From positions 1 to 60,493 of the forward strand of contig JAAZJH010000004.1 in the NCBI GenBank assembly GCA_012800435.1: 60,493 nt of DNA, read 5' to 3'. This DNA is from Clostridiaceae bacterium (lineage in GTDB: Bacteria > Bacillota > Clostridia > Saccharofermentanales > DTU023). The notes below the pieces were generated by a model. That model saw only the letters and a program-made list of their open reading frames with translations. It made no database searches and was not told the DNA's origin. The position numbers were made by a program, and so were the translations under genes. Positions 44,778 to 53,867 of this stretch are shown here, piece by piece (positions within the stretch are counted from its first letter, which is position 1; each line of letters starts with the position of its first letter).

Positions 44778-45839
44778 GTGGGTTGGCGGTTGAAGCGATT
44801 TTTCAAAGCACTTCGTAAAAAGCCGGCATCTGCCGTTCCGCCTGAGGAAAAAGCGTCTTCTCCTCATGAATCTCCTGATCCTTTTTTTAATCCATTTGGA
44901 CGTTTTGCCGACGCGGTTATTACGCAGATGAATGAGCGCGCGACGGCATACGAAGAGAAAACGCAAAACGAGATCAAAGAATTGTTATCGCATATTGCCG
45001 TTATTTCTTTTGTCGGCGAAAGCGGCAGCGGGAAATCTACGCGCGCGATTCAGGTTGCTCGAGCGTACCGAATCGAATACATCATTGATGACGGGTTGCT
45101 GATTCGGGGAAGTTCGATTATTGCCGGTACGTCGGCTAAACGTGCTGAAACAAAAATGGATTCTGTTCGTCAGGCCATGTTTCTAGATCCGGTGCGCGCG
45201 GAGAACATGCGTCGTGCGCTGGTAGAGCACCTGCCGAGCGCCCTCATGATTCTCGGCACATCGGATGCCATGTTGCTTCGAATTTGTCAACATCTTTGGC
45301 TTACGCCGCCTTCGATTAAAATCCGTATTGAAGATGTGACTACCGAAGAGGAACGTAATCTTGCCCGCAATACCCGTATGAGCGAAGGCATGCACACGAT
45401 CCCTGTGCCCAGCATGGAGATTAAGCATGAGTTCTCCGGCTATCTGGCAGAGCCGCTTGCCAAGTGGTGGCAGAGAATTGGCTTCGGGAATGTGTTTGGC
45501 ACATCTTCCAGCCAAACACCTTACGGTGAAGAACATACGGTGGTGCGTCCCACTTTTTCGACATTAGGTCATTATGCGATGACGGATCAGGCTATGAAAG
45601 ATCTCATCCGTCTGCTTGCACTTCAAGTTCCCGGCATAAGTGACGTTGTGGAATCCAAAATAAAAAAGGAACCCTATGGAGTTATTCTTGATATTGATCT
45701 TGCCGTTTATTATGGTGCCAGTGCGCGCACTGTTCTCGCGGAAACTCAGACGATCATAAGTGAAGGGGTGGAACGTTTTACCTCAATCAACGTTTTGGTC
45801 GCGAATGTGCGCGCCGTTCGCGTTGCTATTGCCAATTAG
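44778..45839 (+). CDS. P-loop protein with C-terminal Asp23-like domain
   Basis: This 353-residue protein has a basic N-terminus, then a Walker A GESGSGKST (80-88) opening an ATPase-like domain (about 73-240), and a C-terminal domain (about 255-353) with the Asp23/Gls24 layout: YAMTDQAMKDLIRLLALQVPGISDVV, then YGVILDIDLAVYYGASARTVLAETQTIISEGVERFTSINVLVANV. Asp23 proteins attach near the membrane in envelope stress. The region after the P-loop contains RGSSIIAGTSAKRAETKMDSVRQAMF, as in a family of clostridial proteins of unknown role. GTG 44778 is chosen because GGAG lies just upstream. It probably binds ATP or GTP; the rest is inference. Confidence 0.7.
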   Translation: MGWRLKRFFKALRKKPASAVPPEEKASSPHESPDPFFNPFGRFADAVITQMNERATAYEEKTQNEIKELLSHIAVISFVGESGSGKSTRAIQVARAYRIEYIIDDGLLIRGSSIIAGTSAKRAETKMDSVRQAMFLDPVRAENMRRALVEHLPSALMILGTSDAMLLRICQHLWLTPPSIKIRIEDVTTEEERNLARNTRMSEGMHTIPVPSMEIKHEFSGYLAEPLAKWWQRIGFGNVFGTSSSQTPYGEEHTVVRPTFSTLGHYAMTDQAMKDLIRLLALQVPGISDVVESKIKKEPYGVILDIDLAVYYGASARTVLAETQTIISEGVERFTSINVLVANVRAVRVAIAN

Positions 45840-45853
45840 TCACAATTTATACT

Positions 45854-45877
45854 AAAGTACGCGTCAAAGTACGCGTC
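45854..45877. repeat. 12-bp perfect tandem duplication
   Basis: AAAGTACGCGTC occurs twice in a row (45854-45865 and 45866-45877) in the 90-base gap between two convergent genes. It may be a replication slip or a paired protein site. Confidence 0.6.
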
Positions 45878-45929
45878 TCTTATCGGCACGGATTTGAACG
45901 TGTGTTTTTACGACGGAGATCCGATTAGA

Positions 45930-46652
45930 TCACCATTTATCTCGCGTTGAGCGCCCATCGCCGCTGATCGGGCGAGGAGGACTCATATGTGTTGCGGGCG
46001 CGTTGGTGTTTGCTTCATAAAATGCTTTTACCCGCGCACCCGTTTCGCGGAGAGTATGCATGGCCATTTGCGCAGAGTAGCGTTTTACGGTCGCGTAGCC
46101 TTCACAGTCAAGACCAAGTTTATCCGCGATGTAAAGCGCGCGTTGCAAGTGGAAGAGCTGTGTTGTGACAACTGCCGTTTTTACCTGAAAAACGTCTCGG
46201 GCGCGTAGCATCGTGTCGTAGGTGTCCAGTCCAAAATGATCCATGAAAATCGCCTCGTCGGGAATGCCATTCGAGATAAGATACTCGCACATGACAGCCG
46301 GTTCGTTGTAATTGTCCACGCGGTGGTCACCCGAAACCAAAATCCGATCTGAGATTCCCGCTTCATATAAGGCAATGGCACAGTCTAAACGGTCTTGCAG
46401 CAGAACCGAGGGGCGTATGTTATCGATAACTTGTGCACCGGGGACGATGATGCAGTCTACCTGTCGTGAAAGTTTGTTGATCGGCAAGATAGAGCGATTG
46501 CTCCGGATCGAAATAACGGCGTAGAGCAAGACAAGACAGAAAGGGAACGCCATAATAAGGCCAATGAGGAAAAACGCAGTGCGTTTTAAGATCTCTTTCC
46601 AGTTGCTCGACGTAAGGTTTTTTTGATTTGATCTTTTCTGCATACAGGTCAT
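45930..46652 (-). CDS. SanA/YdcF-like DUF218 membrane protein
   Basis: This 240-residue protein has one N-terminal transmembrane helix (about 22-48) and a DUF218 domain: DCIIVPGAQVIDNIRPSVLLQDRLDCAIALYEAG, ILVSGDHRVDNYNEPAVM and TYDTMLRARDVF. This is the SanA type, linked to envelope barrier function and vancomycin tolerance in enterobacteria. ATG 46652 or 46643 is possible; neither has a good ribosome site. It diverges from the binding-protein gene with only 40 bases between the two starts. Confidence 0.87.
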   Translation of the reverse strand: MTCMQKRSNQKNLTSSNWKEILKRTAFFLIGLIMAFPFCLVLLYAVISIRSNRSILPINKLSRQVDCIIVPGAQVIDNIRPSVLLQDRLDCAIALYEAGISDRILVSGDHRVDNYNEPAVMCEYLISNGIPDEAIFMDHFGLDTYDTMLRARDVFQVKTAVVTTQLFHLQRALYIADKLGLDCEGYATVKRYSAQMAMHTLRETGARVKAFYEANTNAPATHMSPPRPISGDGRSTRDKW

Positions 46653-46692
46653 GATAAAATAAAGCGAAATGAAAGTCCATCAGGAGAGAGCT

Positions 46693-48519
46693 ATGTGCCG
46701 TAAATCAATTTTTTTGAAGTCCAAACCTATACTTCAACGCGTGTTTTGTCTCATGCTTTGTGCAACATTGATGTTTTTAACGGCATGTCGTTATTACGGT
46801 TCAAACAACGGCGGCTCACTGACTGTGCCCGAGCAAACAAAGGAAGCGATTCTGCCGGAAGAGACAAGTGCGGAAGTGACTGATACGAAAGGGCTTAAGC
46901 CGTCGCCTGAAGTCCATCGGGGGTATCCGGCTCCGCGCGAGGAGTGCTATGTCATGGCATATACGGGAAATGTGTCTCTGAATCTTAATCCCTTTGCTGA
47001 AGGGGGGTCACTTTTTCCTGTCGATCCAACGGGTTTTTATCAGCCCGTGTATGAAACGCTCTTTCGTTTTAACCCAGAGAAGGCAAACTACCGAGGTGTT
47101 CTGGCCGAGGATTATATCGCAAAAGAGGGGAGTGTCTCGATCATATTGAAGCCTGACTTGATTTGGCATGATGGCTATACGTTGTCATGTCAGGACATTC
47201 TATATACGATAGATCTCCACCGACATCTTGGGACGGATCAAGGCAGAGCGCTTTCGCGCATTGTTCGCGAGATACATGTTCTTGATCCGCTGAATATGGA
47301 AATTGTTCTCACTCCCGATATCCGGGATGATACGCATGACCTTATGGAGATACTGACAAATCTTCTGATTTTACCCCGTCATACGTGGCAGCCCGCCATC
47401 GGTGAACATCTGACATTAGATGCGGTGCGTGCGCTTGCGGTCGTCCCTGTCAATGGGTCGGGTATATGGGCTTACGCTGGAAACGATGTGTATGCTATGA
47501 CGTTCTCGCTATTTAAAGAGAGAGATGTGCCGGAAGGAACTCCATCCTGGCTTGTTCTTTCAAAGTATGCGCAAAAGGAACTATCTTCGCGAGCGCTAGC
47601 ATGCGGTGACATTGATTTTGTTCTTCAGGGTGAAACCTTAGATGAACTATGTGCAGATCCGCCGCTTGAGATACAAAAAAGTCCTGCATCACTGTCGCCT
47701 GTATATGCCGGTGAGCGAATCGCGGGGATCGCTATTAATACGAAAAGCCGTCCATGTTATGGACAACGTGCTTTCCGTCAGTTGCTGGCTTTGTTGGGAA
47801 GAGCAGAATTAGAGCATACCGTTTATCACTCGAATGAGGGGCAATATTCAGCTGCCTGTGTTTTCGCGCTTCCGAGCACGGTTGACCAATTTGATCGAGA
47901 TGCGCTTGACGACGCGATCATGCCTTTTTCGGAAGAAACGGTACAACAGCTCATGGAAGAAGCTAAACTCACCCGTGATCAAGAAACCGGCAAGCTTCTC
48001 TTTAGGGGTGAGCCTCTTGCTTCACTTTCAATCACATATCCATCAGATGAAATATCAGTGCTTAACCTTTGTAAAGACTACGCCTCAGTCTGCGCATCGT
48101 ATGGGATCGATATTGCTTTCAATCCCGTTGCGCGCAATATTTGGCAAGAAAAGTGTGTAAGTGGCGACTATGAGTTGATCTATATGGTGTCCGATGTAGA
48201 TGAAACACCGTTAGGAGCGATGAAGCGTTTACGTTCCATCCCTTCTTTACAGGAAGACAATGCCATAGGCCAAGTTGAACTCAATACAGCTCTCTTTTTT
48301 GATAAAGAACAGGCGTTTGCCGTCGCACTTGATCATAATCTGCTTCCGTATATGGAAGACCTGACGCTCTGGTTGCTTGAGGAGGCCATCTATATCCCGT
48401 TAGATGCGGGAATGGTTGAATACGGCGTTAAGAACGATGCCATAAACCGTGATAATCCGATTAATGCTCTTTTTTCAAGCGACGTTGTTATCGGTAAGGC
48501 GGTGACCTATCCGTCATAA
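46693..48519 (+). CDS. oligopeptide-type ABC transporter substrate-binding lipoprotein
   Basis: This 608-residue extracytoplasmic protein has a signal peptide ending in the lipobox LTAC and an SBP_bac_5 (OppA/DppA-like) domain: NLNPFAEGG, TGFYQPVYETLFRF, LIWHDGYTLSCQDILYTID. Such proteins bind peptides or act as signal receptors. No permease or ATPase genes adjoin it, so it is an orphan that may share another transporter or serve the two-component system downstream. ATG 46693 is chosen because GGAGAG at 46682-46687 is close by; ATG 46669 would add eight residues. Confidence 0.82.
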   Translation: MCRKSIFLKSKPILQRVFCLMLCATLMFLTACRYYGSNNGGSLTVPEQTKEAILPEETSAEVTDTKGLKPSPEVHRGYPAPREECYVMAYTGNVSLNLNPFAEGGSLFPVDPTGFYQPVYETLFRFNPEKANYRGVLAEDYIAKEGSVSIILKPDLIWHDGYTLSCQDILYTIDLHRHLGTDQGRALSRIVREIHVLDPLNMEIVLTPDIRDDTHDLMEILTNLLILPRHTWQPAIGEHLTLDAVRALAVVPVNGSGIWAYAGNDVYAMTFSLFKERDVPEGTPSWLVLSKYAQKELSSRALACGDIDFVLQGETLDELCADPPLEIQKSPASLSPVYAGERIAGIAINTKSRPCYGQRAFRQLLALLGRAELEHTVYHSNEGQYSAACVFALPSTVDQFDRDALDDAIMPFSEETVQQLMEEAKLTRDQETGKLLFRGEPLASLSITYPSDEISVLNLCKDYASVCASYGIDIAFNPVARNIWQEKCVSGDYELIYMVSDVDETPLGAMKRLRSIPSLQEDNAIGQVELNTALFFDKEQAFAVALDHNLLPYMEDLTLWLLEEAIYIPLDAGMVEYGVKNDAINRDNPINALFSSDVVIGKAVTYPS

Positions 48520-48760
48520 TTATTTCGCTTATTCCAATATATGTGAGTTATGAGTATGATAAGTTCATTGTTTTTATGTTGATTCTGGCATGTGAAAGAC
48601 AATAACTTAATATTCTAAGATCTTTTAAGTGCAAGAACCAGTACCGATATCTCGAGGTCGCCTCGCTAATTCTGTACTTGACTTTCCTATAACGGTGTGA
48701 TAACGAAAAGCACCGATCCGTGATATAATAGGAAAGCAATTGACCAGTGGGGGTGAAATT

Positions 48761-49507
48761 GTGTTTGAAACACCACTTCGAATCGCCGTATGCGAGGACA
48801 CACCGGAGGAGGCAAAGTTGCTTCTTCGGTATATTTCCGAGAGCGGTGTCACCACAGATTGTCAACATTTTTCCAGCTGTGAGGCGCTGATTGCGAACTT
48901 CATACCCGGTCTGTATGACCTTATTTTCCTAGATATTTATATGGGCAATGTGCAGCAGGGGATAGATGCTGCCGCCAAAATACGAGAAACCGATGCCATG
49001 GTAACACTGGCTTTTACTACTTATAGCGAGGAACACGCATTAGAAGGTTACCGTCTGAAGGCCATCGCATACTTGGAGAAGCCTGTACAATCTGATGATG
49101 TGCGAGAGGTGATAGAACACGCTGCGAACAAGCGGAAAAATGCTCCCGCCATCGAACTTCCCATAGGGGGAAAAAGTCAGGAAATACCATTACAGACCAT
49201 TATGTACTTTGAACATAAAAACCGCTCTGTTTTCGTGAATACTCTATCCGATGTCTTTCGTACCAGCCAAACGGTGAGTCTAAAAGATATCCAGCCTCAG
49301 CTGCCGATCGGTTTTTTCCGCTGTCACCAAAGTTATATTGCCAATCTCCGCTACGTAAAGGAGTTAGATCGAGAACTGCGATTATTCCGTATGCAGAATG
49401 GAGATCCGGTATACATACGCCGTTCTTCGCTTGGTAAAGCGATCAAGGCTTATGAACGCCAGCTGTTTGCGACTGCCAGGGAAGGAATATATGAAAAAAT
49501 ATATTAA
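48761..49507 (+). CDS. LytTR-family response regulator
   Basis: This 248-residue regulator has a receiver domain (about 5-120) with phospho-acceptor Asp58 in FLDIYMG, acidic pair ED near the start, and the Lys in LEKP. A LytTR DNA-binding domain follows (about 140-240): IMYFEHKNRSVFVNT and GFFRCHQSYIANLRYVKEL. It is the AgrA/VirR type. GTG 48761 is chosen because GGGGGTG lies five bases upstream. It overlaps the histidine kinase gene by 17 bases. A CGGTG/CACCG hairpin (48693-48715) and a TATAAT (48724-48729) lie upstream. Confidence 0.92.
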   Translation: MFETPLRIAVCEDTPEEAKLLLRYISESGVTTDCQHFSSCEALIANFIPGLYDLIFLDIYMGNVQQGIDAAAKIRETDAMVTLAFTTYSEEHALEGYRLKAIAYLEKPVQSDDVREVIEHAANKRKNAPAIELPIGGKSQEIPLQTIMYFEHKNRSVFVNTLSDVFRTSQTVSLKDIQPQLPIGFFRCHQSYIANLRYVKELDRELRLFRMQNGDPVYIRRSSLGKAIKAYERQLFATAREGIYEKIY

Positions 49508-51317
49508 ATATATTTCCTTTCTACCTAAAATTCTACTGCTGGCTGCACTGATCCCCATCGTTGTTGTTTCGACATCTTACCACTTGTTGCCGCTGAAACA
49601 AGGGATTACAACGGCGGTTACTCGTGTGAAATACGATACGGATGCAGGCGATTCCGGTATCTTGGAGTTACCGGCAAAGCTAGGAATGCCTGCACCGCGC
49701 ACCGGTATTACATTGACTGCGGAAATCGAAGCCGAACCGGGAAATGCCCTTCTTGTAAAGTCGGTGTTTTCTCCCATGAAAGTGTATATCAACGAAGAGC
49801 TGGCATTAGAATATGGAGAGCCCGACAGCTATCCGTCATTTCTTAACGATCCTCCCACTGTCTCGATGTTTCTTTCGCTCCCCTCTATGGGAGGGAAGCT
49901 TTCCCTTCGCATATTTTATCTATCCCCAACGCAAAGGAACAATATCTCTTTGCCCGCCGTATATATGGGAACAACAGGGGCTCTGCTGGAGAGGCAATTC
50001 GCTCAGGATGCATTTACTTTTATCTTTTCTCTCGTGTTAATTTTCATCGGCCTTTTCACGATTCTAGTTGCCCTTGGCTTCGTGCGGAAAATTCCGGCCG
50101 GCATTGCCTTTTTGAGGTTAGGGTTATCGTCTTTTTTAGCGGGCATGTGGAGCTTTGGAGAATGTGATCTTTCTGTACTGCTTTTTCCCTATCCGGTGCT
50201 GCTGTACTTCATGAGTTATCTCGGTCTCTTTCTTGTCGTCTTCTCGGTACTGCACTTTGGACTGCTTGTTGTCCGCCCCGGAAATAGACGACCTATGCTG
50301 CATCTCCTATGGTTGCACGGCGTCTCTGTTGCTGTGGCCATCATATTGCAACTGTTGGGTCAAATAGACTTCACGAGAACCCTGTATTGGTTTCAATTGA
50401 TTATCATTCTAAGTTTTTTAATTGCCATATTCTTCCTCTTCTGGGAGTGGAAACGTAATGAAAATCAGGTAGCGAAACAATTCATTCCCAGCGTTTTGGT
50501 TCTTTTTATTTTTGTAATGATGGAGCTGCTCAATTATTATCTTCAAATTACCGGGAGATCGTTGCTGTTCTTTCAGATCGGCGCAATTGGTTTCATGATA
50601 ACGTTGGGAAATATTAGCGGATCTTATGTGTTGGATTCACTGAAGATTGCTGCAGAAAAAGAACGGCTGGAATATCAGCTAGGAGAGGTTAATCACCAAC
50701 TTGAACTTCAACGGATACAGTATAAAAGGATCGCGGAGAATGATGCGATGGTTAAAGCTCAACGCCACGATCTACGTCACCAGCTTACGGTTTTAAGAGT
50801 GCTATTCGAACAGAATGACAAGGAGAAATTTGATCGCTATCTCGGTATTATGAGCAAGAAGCTGCCTTCCGATAGAGGACCTCTCTTATGTAATAACTAT
50901 GCCGTTAACGCTGTTGCTTCCCACTATGCTGAAATGGCAAGGCAAGCGGGAGCGGATGTTTCGGTAAACTTGTCGATTCCGTCAACTTTAACTACTGAAC
51001 TGGAAAGCGATCTTTGCATTATCATCGGCAACCTAATGGAAAACGCTGCTGAAGCGTGTGCCCGCATGACAGAAGAGAAGGAGCGTTTTGTTCATGTAAA
51101 CAGCGTTTTACAGCATGGGGTTCTGACGATTGTTGTTGATAATAGTTACGAAGGGGAATTACGCAAAAAAGGCGGTGTTTTCCTTTCCTCAAAACGAGAC
51201 GAAGAAGGAATAGGTCTATCATCGGTGTCGACGGTAGCAGAAAAATACGATGGAAACGCACAGTTTGAGGAAAAGGACGGTGTATTTCAGGCTTCAGTTT
51301 ATGTACGGGTAGAGTAA
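49491..51317 (+). CDS. sensor histidine kinase of the GHKL type with a large membrane sensor
   Basis: This 608-residue kinase has a signal-anchor helix (about 7-30), an extracytoplasmic segment of about 150 residues with beta-rich look (7TMR-DISM-like layout), then about seven transmembrane helices. A coiled-coil linker precedes the phospho-acceptor His426 in RHDLRHQL. The ATPase domain has NLMENAAEA (N box) and DEEGIGLSSV (G box). ATG 49491 is chosen because GGAAGGA lies just upstream; the frame's earlier ATG lies deep in the response regulator gene. It is partner to the LytTR regulator by overlap. The ligand is unknown; the neighbouring peptide-binding lipoprotein is one candidate link. Confidence 0.88.
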   Translation: MKKYIKYISFLPKILLLAALIPIVVVSTSYHLLPLKQGITTAVTRVKYDTDAGDSGILELPAKLGMPAPRTGITLTAEIEAEPGNALLVKSVFSPMKVYINEELALEYGEPDSYPSFLNDPPTVSMFLSLPSMGGKLSLRIFYLSPTQRNNISLPAVYMGTTGALLERQFAQDAFTFIFSLVLIFIGLFTILVALGFVRKIPAGIAFLRLGLSSFLAGMWSFGECDLSVLLFPYPVLLYFMSYLGLFLVVFSVLHFGLLVVRPGNRRPMLHLLWLHGVSVAVAIILQLLGQIDFTRTLYWFQLIIILSFLIAIFFLFWEWKRNENQVAKQFIPSVLVLFIFVMMELLNYYLQITGRSLLFFQIGAIGFMITLGNISGSYVLDSLKIAAEKERLEYQLGEVNHQLELQRIQYKRIAENDAMVKAQRHDLRHQLTVLRVLFEQNDKEKFDRYLGIMSKKLPSDRGPLLCNNYAVNAVASHYAEMARQAGADVSVNLSIPSTLTTELESDLCIIIGNLMENAAEACARMTEEKERFVHVNSVLQHGVLTIVVDNSYEGELRKKGGVFLSSKRDEEGIGLSSVSTVAEKYDGNAQFEEKDGVFQASVYVRVE

Positions 51318-51608
51318 ACCGTTTACTGCCGCCGAGTGTGTTTGGCATTCTATGCACGCGTATACCTCTGAATCCATTCTCGGCATACCATAGAGCGGAA
51401 TGTCTTAGAGCACATCATCGAAGATCTTAAGGCAAGAACGATTCAGAGAAGATCATCCTGAAATTGACCTTTTTTGTATTCTCATCTAACTTGCATATTT
51501 ATAAATCAAGTAATATCCTTATAAGTAAGTTTTTAATCCGTGATTAATTGAAGCAAAACACTTACGATTAGCCGGGACATTGGAAATCTATCGCGAATGG
51601 AGATCGGC

Positions 51609-52913
51609 ATGAAATTACACGGCACAATGCGAATTGAAAAGAATCAATTGTATATCGGTGGCGTGTCCGTCAAGACATTGGCAGAGGAGTTTGGAACTCC
51701 GCTATATATCTTTGACGAAGAAAATTTGATCAACAGGGCGACATCTTTTCAACACTATTTTCGATCGAATCAATTTTCAACTACGATTTACTATGCGGCG
51801 AAAGCTCTCTCTAATTTATATGTTTTTGGGCTTATCAGAGAGTTGGGTCTTTCTGTGGATGTCGTCAGTGAAGGTGAATTATATACAGCCGTGAAGGCAG
51901 GTATAGCACCGGAGAAAATCTGTCTTCACGGCAATAACAAATTACCGAGAGAACTCATGATGGCGTTGAATTATCGAGTGGGAAGAATCATTATTGATCA
52001 TCCGACGGAATTTTCCTTATTATCTGACCTTTGCCGGGAAAGACAACAAAAGATCGATGTTTTATTACGCATTAATCCCGGCATACAGGCGACAACGCAT
52101 GAATACATTCAAACGACCACAGACGATTCAAAATTCGGCATGAACACAGCTGATCCTGACATCTTTGCCCTGATTCAGAAAATCGATGCCGACCCTTATC
52201 TTGATCTAAAAGGTGTTCATTGCCACATCGGGTCTCAAATACTGGATAAAAACTTTTTTGTTGAAGAAGCTGAGGCAATACTGTCTTTTGTTCGTCAGGT
52301 CAAGACAAAGCTAAATATCAATATGTCGGAAGTGAATCTGGGCGGCGGTTTCGGTGTGTATTACACGGCTGAAGATAACCCGTTCGATTTGCCGGAATTT
52401 TTGACGGAATATATAAGCGTCATAGAAAAACTCATCGAAAAATATGACTTAAACATTAATACGATCAGCATTGAACCGGGTCGTTCTTTGATCAATGACA
52501 GCGGCAGCATTTTATATACGGTCGGTTCCGTCAAGTATCCATTGCAAGGCAGACCCTATGTTTTTATTGACGGAGGCATGACCGACAATATTCGCCCTGT
52601 TCTTTATGCGGCTGAATATGAGGCAGGCTTGGCCAATCGCATGAATGATCAGCCGGATGATATTTATCGTGTTGCAGGCAAGTGCTGTGAGTCCGGCGAT
52701 GTATTAATTCAGGAAGTAGCTTTGCCGAGGCCGAAAACGGGTGATTTGTTGATTGTGCCTGCGACAGGCGCTTATACGTATGCGATGAGTTCTAATTATA
52801 ATCGCATACCGAAACCGGCCGTCGTTTTTGTCAATAAGGGGAAAACCGCGTTAGCCGTAAAAAGAGAAGATTATGAGGATCTTATCAGAAATGACATGCC
52901 CTACACGTCTTAA
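51609..52913 (+). CDS. lysA: diaminopimelate decarboxylase
   Basis: This 434-residue PLP enzyme of fold type III converts meso-DAP to lysine. Signatures are YYAAKALSN (PLP Lys), HCHIGSQI, NLGGGFGVYY, EPGRSLI and the C-terminal CCESGDVL. Length is typical. GGAG at 51600-51603 favours ATG 51609 over ATG 51597. It starts the block lysA-dapA-dapB-ddh. No L-box lysine riboswitch is seen in the 290-base upstream gap; a TTGCAT near 51491 with TATCCT 17 bases on is a possible promoter. Confidence 0.94.
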   Translation: MKLHGTMRIEKNQLYIGGVSVKTLAEEFGTPLYIFDEENLINRATSFQHYFRSNQFSTTIYYAAKALSNLYVFGLIRELGLSVDVVSEGELYTAVKAGIAPEKICLHGNNKLPRELMMALNYRVGRIIIDHPTEFSLLSDLCRERQQKIDVLLRINPGIQATTHEYIQTTTDDSKFGMNTADPDIFALIQKIDADPYLDLKGVHCHIGSQILDKNFFVEEAEAILSFVRQVKTKLNINMSEVNLGGGFGVYYTAEDNPFDLPEFLTEYISVIEKLIEKYDLNINTISIEPGRSLINDSGSILYTVGSVKYPLQGRPYVFIDGGMTDNIRPVLYAAEYEAGLANRMNDQPDDIYRVAGKCCESGDVLIQEVALPRPKTGDLLIVPATGAYTYAMSSNYNRIPKPAVVFVNKGKTALAVKREDYEDLIRNDMPYTS

Positions 52914-52961
52914 CAATAGACGATGTCAAAAGAGTTTATATCGTTGATAAGGAGTCAGCTT

Positions 52962-53840
52962 ATGTTATTTACAGGATCAGGTGTCGCGTTGATTACACCG
53001 TTTACAAAAAACGATGAAATCGATTTTGCAAGTATTGATCAACTCGTTGATTTTCATTTGGAGAATAAAACGGATGCGATCATTGTCATGGGAACAACGG
53101 GCGAGGCGTCAACAACTTCAGATCCGGAACAAATCGCATGTATTGCTCATGTCGTTAAGCGTGTCGCGGGTAGGATTCCGGTCATTGGAGGAACAGGAAT
53201 TAACCATACCGACCATGCTGTCGAATTGAGCATTGAAGCGGAAAAGGTCGGAGCAGACGGTCTATTATTGGTCACGCCTTATTACAACAAAGCGACAAAG
53301 CGAGGTTTATATGAACACTATAAAACCATCGCGGAAAGCGTGAAGATTCCGGCCATCCTATACACAGTGCCGGGTCGCACGGCAGTGGAAATACCGGTCA
53401 ATTTGGTCAAAGAATTATCTGAAATCAAAAACATAGTCGGTATAAAGGATGCAACAGGTAATTTAGCTTATACGGCCGCCGTTAAACACGCCGTACCAAA
53501 GAATTTTGCCATTTACTCCGGAAATGATGATGTGATTGTTCCCATAATGTCGATAGGAGGTCATGGCGTCATATCAGTTTTAGCAAACGTATTACCCAAA
53601 GAAACGCACGATATGGCAAAATATTGTCTGAACGGAGACTTTAAATCTGCAGCTGAATTGCAGGTCAAATTAACGCCTTTCATTAACGCTTTGTTCCGTG
53701 AAGTAAATCCCGTTCCTGTCAAGGCCGCTATGGAGTTAATGAACTTGCCTTCCGGGAATTTGCGCTTACCATTGACGAAAGCAGAGCCTGCAACCTTTGA
53801 TTTATTAGAAAAATGCTTGAAGGATTTAGGTTATCTTTAA
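52962..53840 (+). CDS. dapA: 4-hydroxy-tetrahydrodipicolinate synthase
   Basis: This 292-residue aldolase condenses pyruvate with aspartate semialdehyde. Motifs are GTTGEAST, YYNKATKRGLYEHY, the Tyr in YTVPGRTAVEI, and the Schiff-base Lys in VGIKDATGN. ATG 52962 is chosen because AAGGAG at 52948-52953 is at a good distance; an earlier start at 52923 would add 13 residues with no conserved content. It lies 48 bases after lysA and 27 before dapB. Confidence 0.96.
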   Translation: MLFTGSGVALITPFTKNDEIDFASIDQLVDFHLENKTDAIIVMGTTGEASTTSDPEQIACIAHVVKRVAGRIPVIGGTGINHTDHAVELSIEAEKVGADGLLLVTPYYNKATKRGLYEHYKTIAESVKIPAILYTVPGRTAVEIPVNLVKELSEIKNIVGIKDATGNLAYTAAVKHAVPKNFAIYSGNDDVIVPIMSIGGHGVISVLANVLPKETHDMAKYCLNGDFKSAAELQVKLTPFINALFREVNPVPVKAAMELMNLPSGNLRLPLTKAEPATFDLLEKCLKDLGYL

Positions 53841-53867
53841 AGTAAATACAGTAGAAGAGATCAGAAT

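Noticed and set aside
51318-51608. Lysine riboswitch before lysA
   Set aside because: I looked for L-box conserved segments and did not see them.
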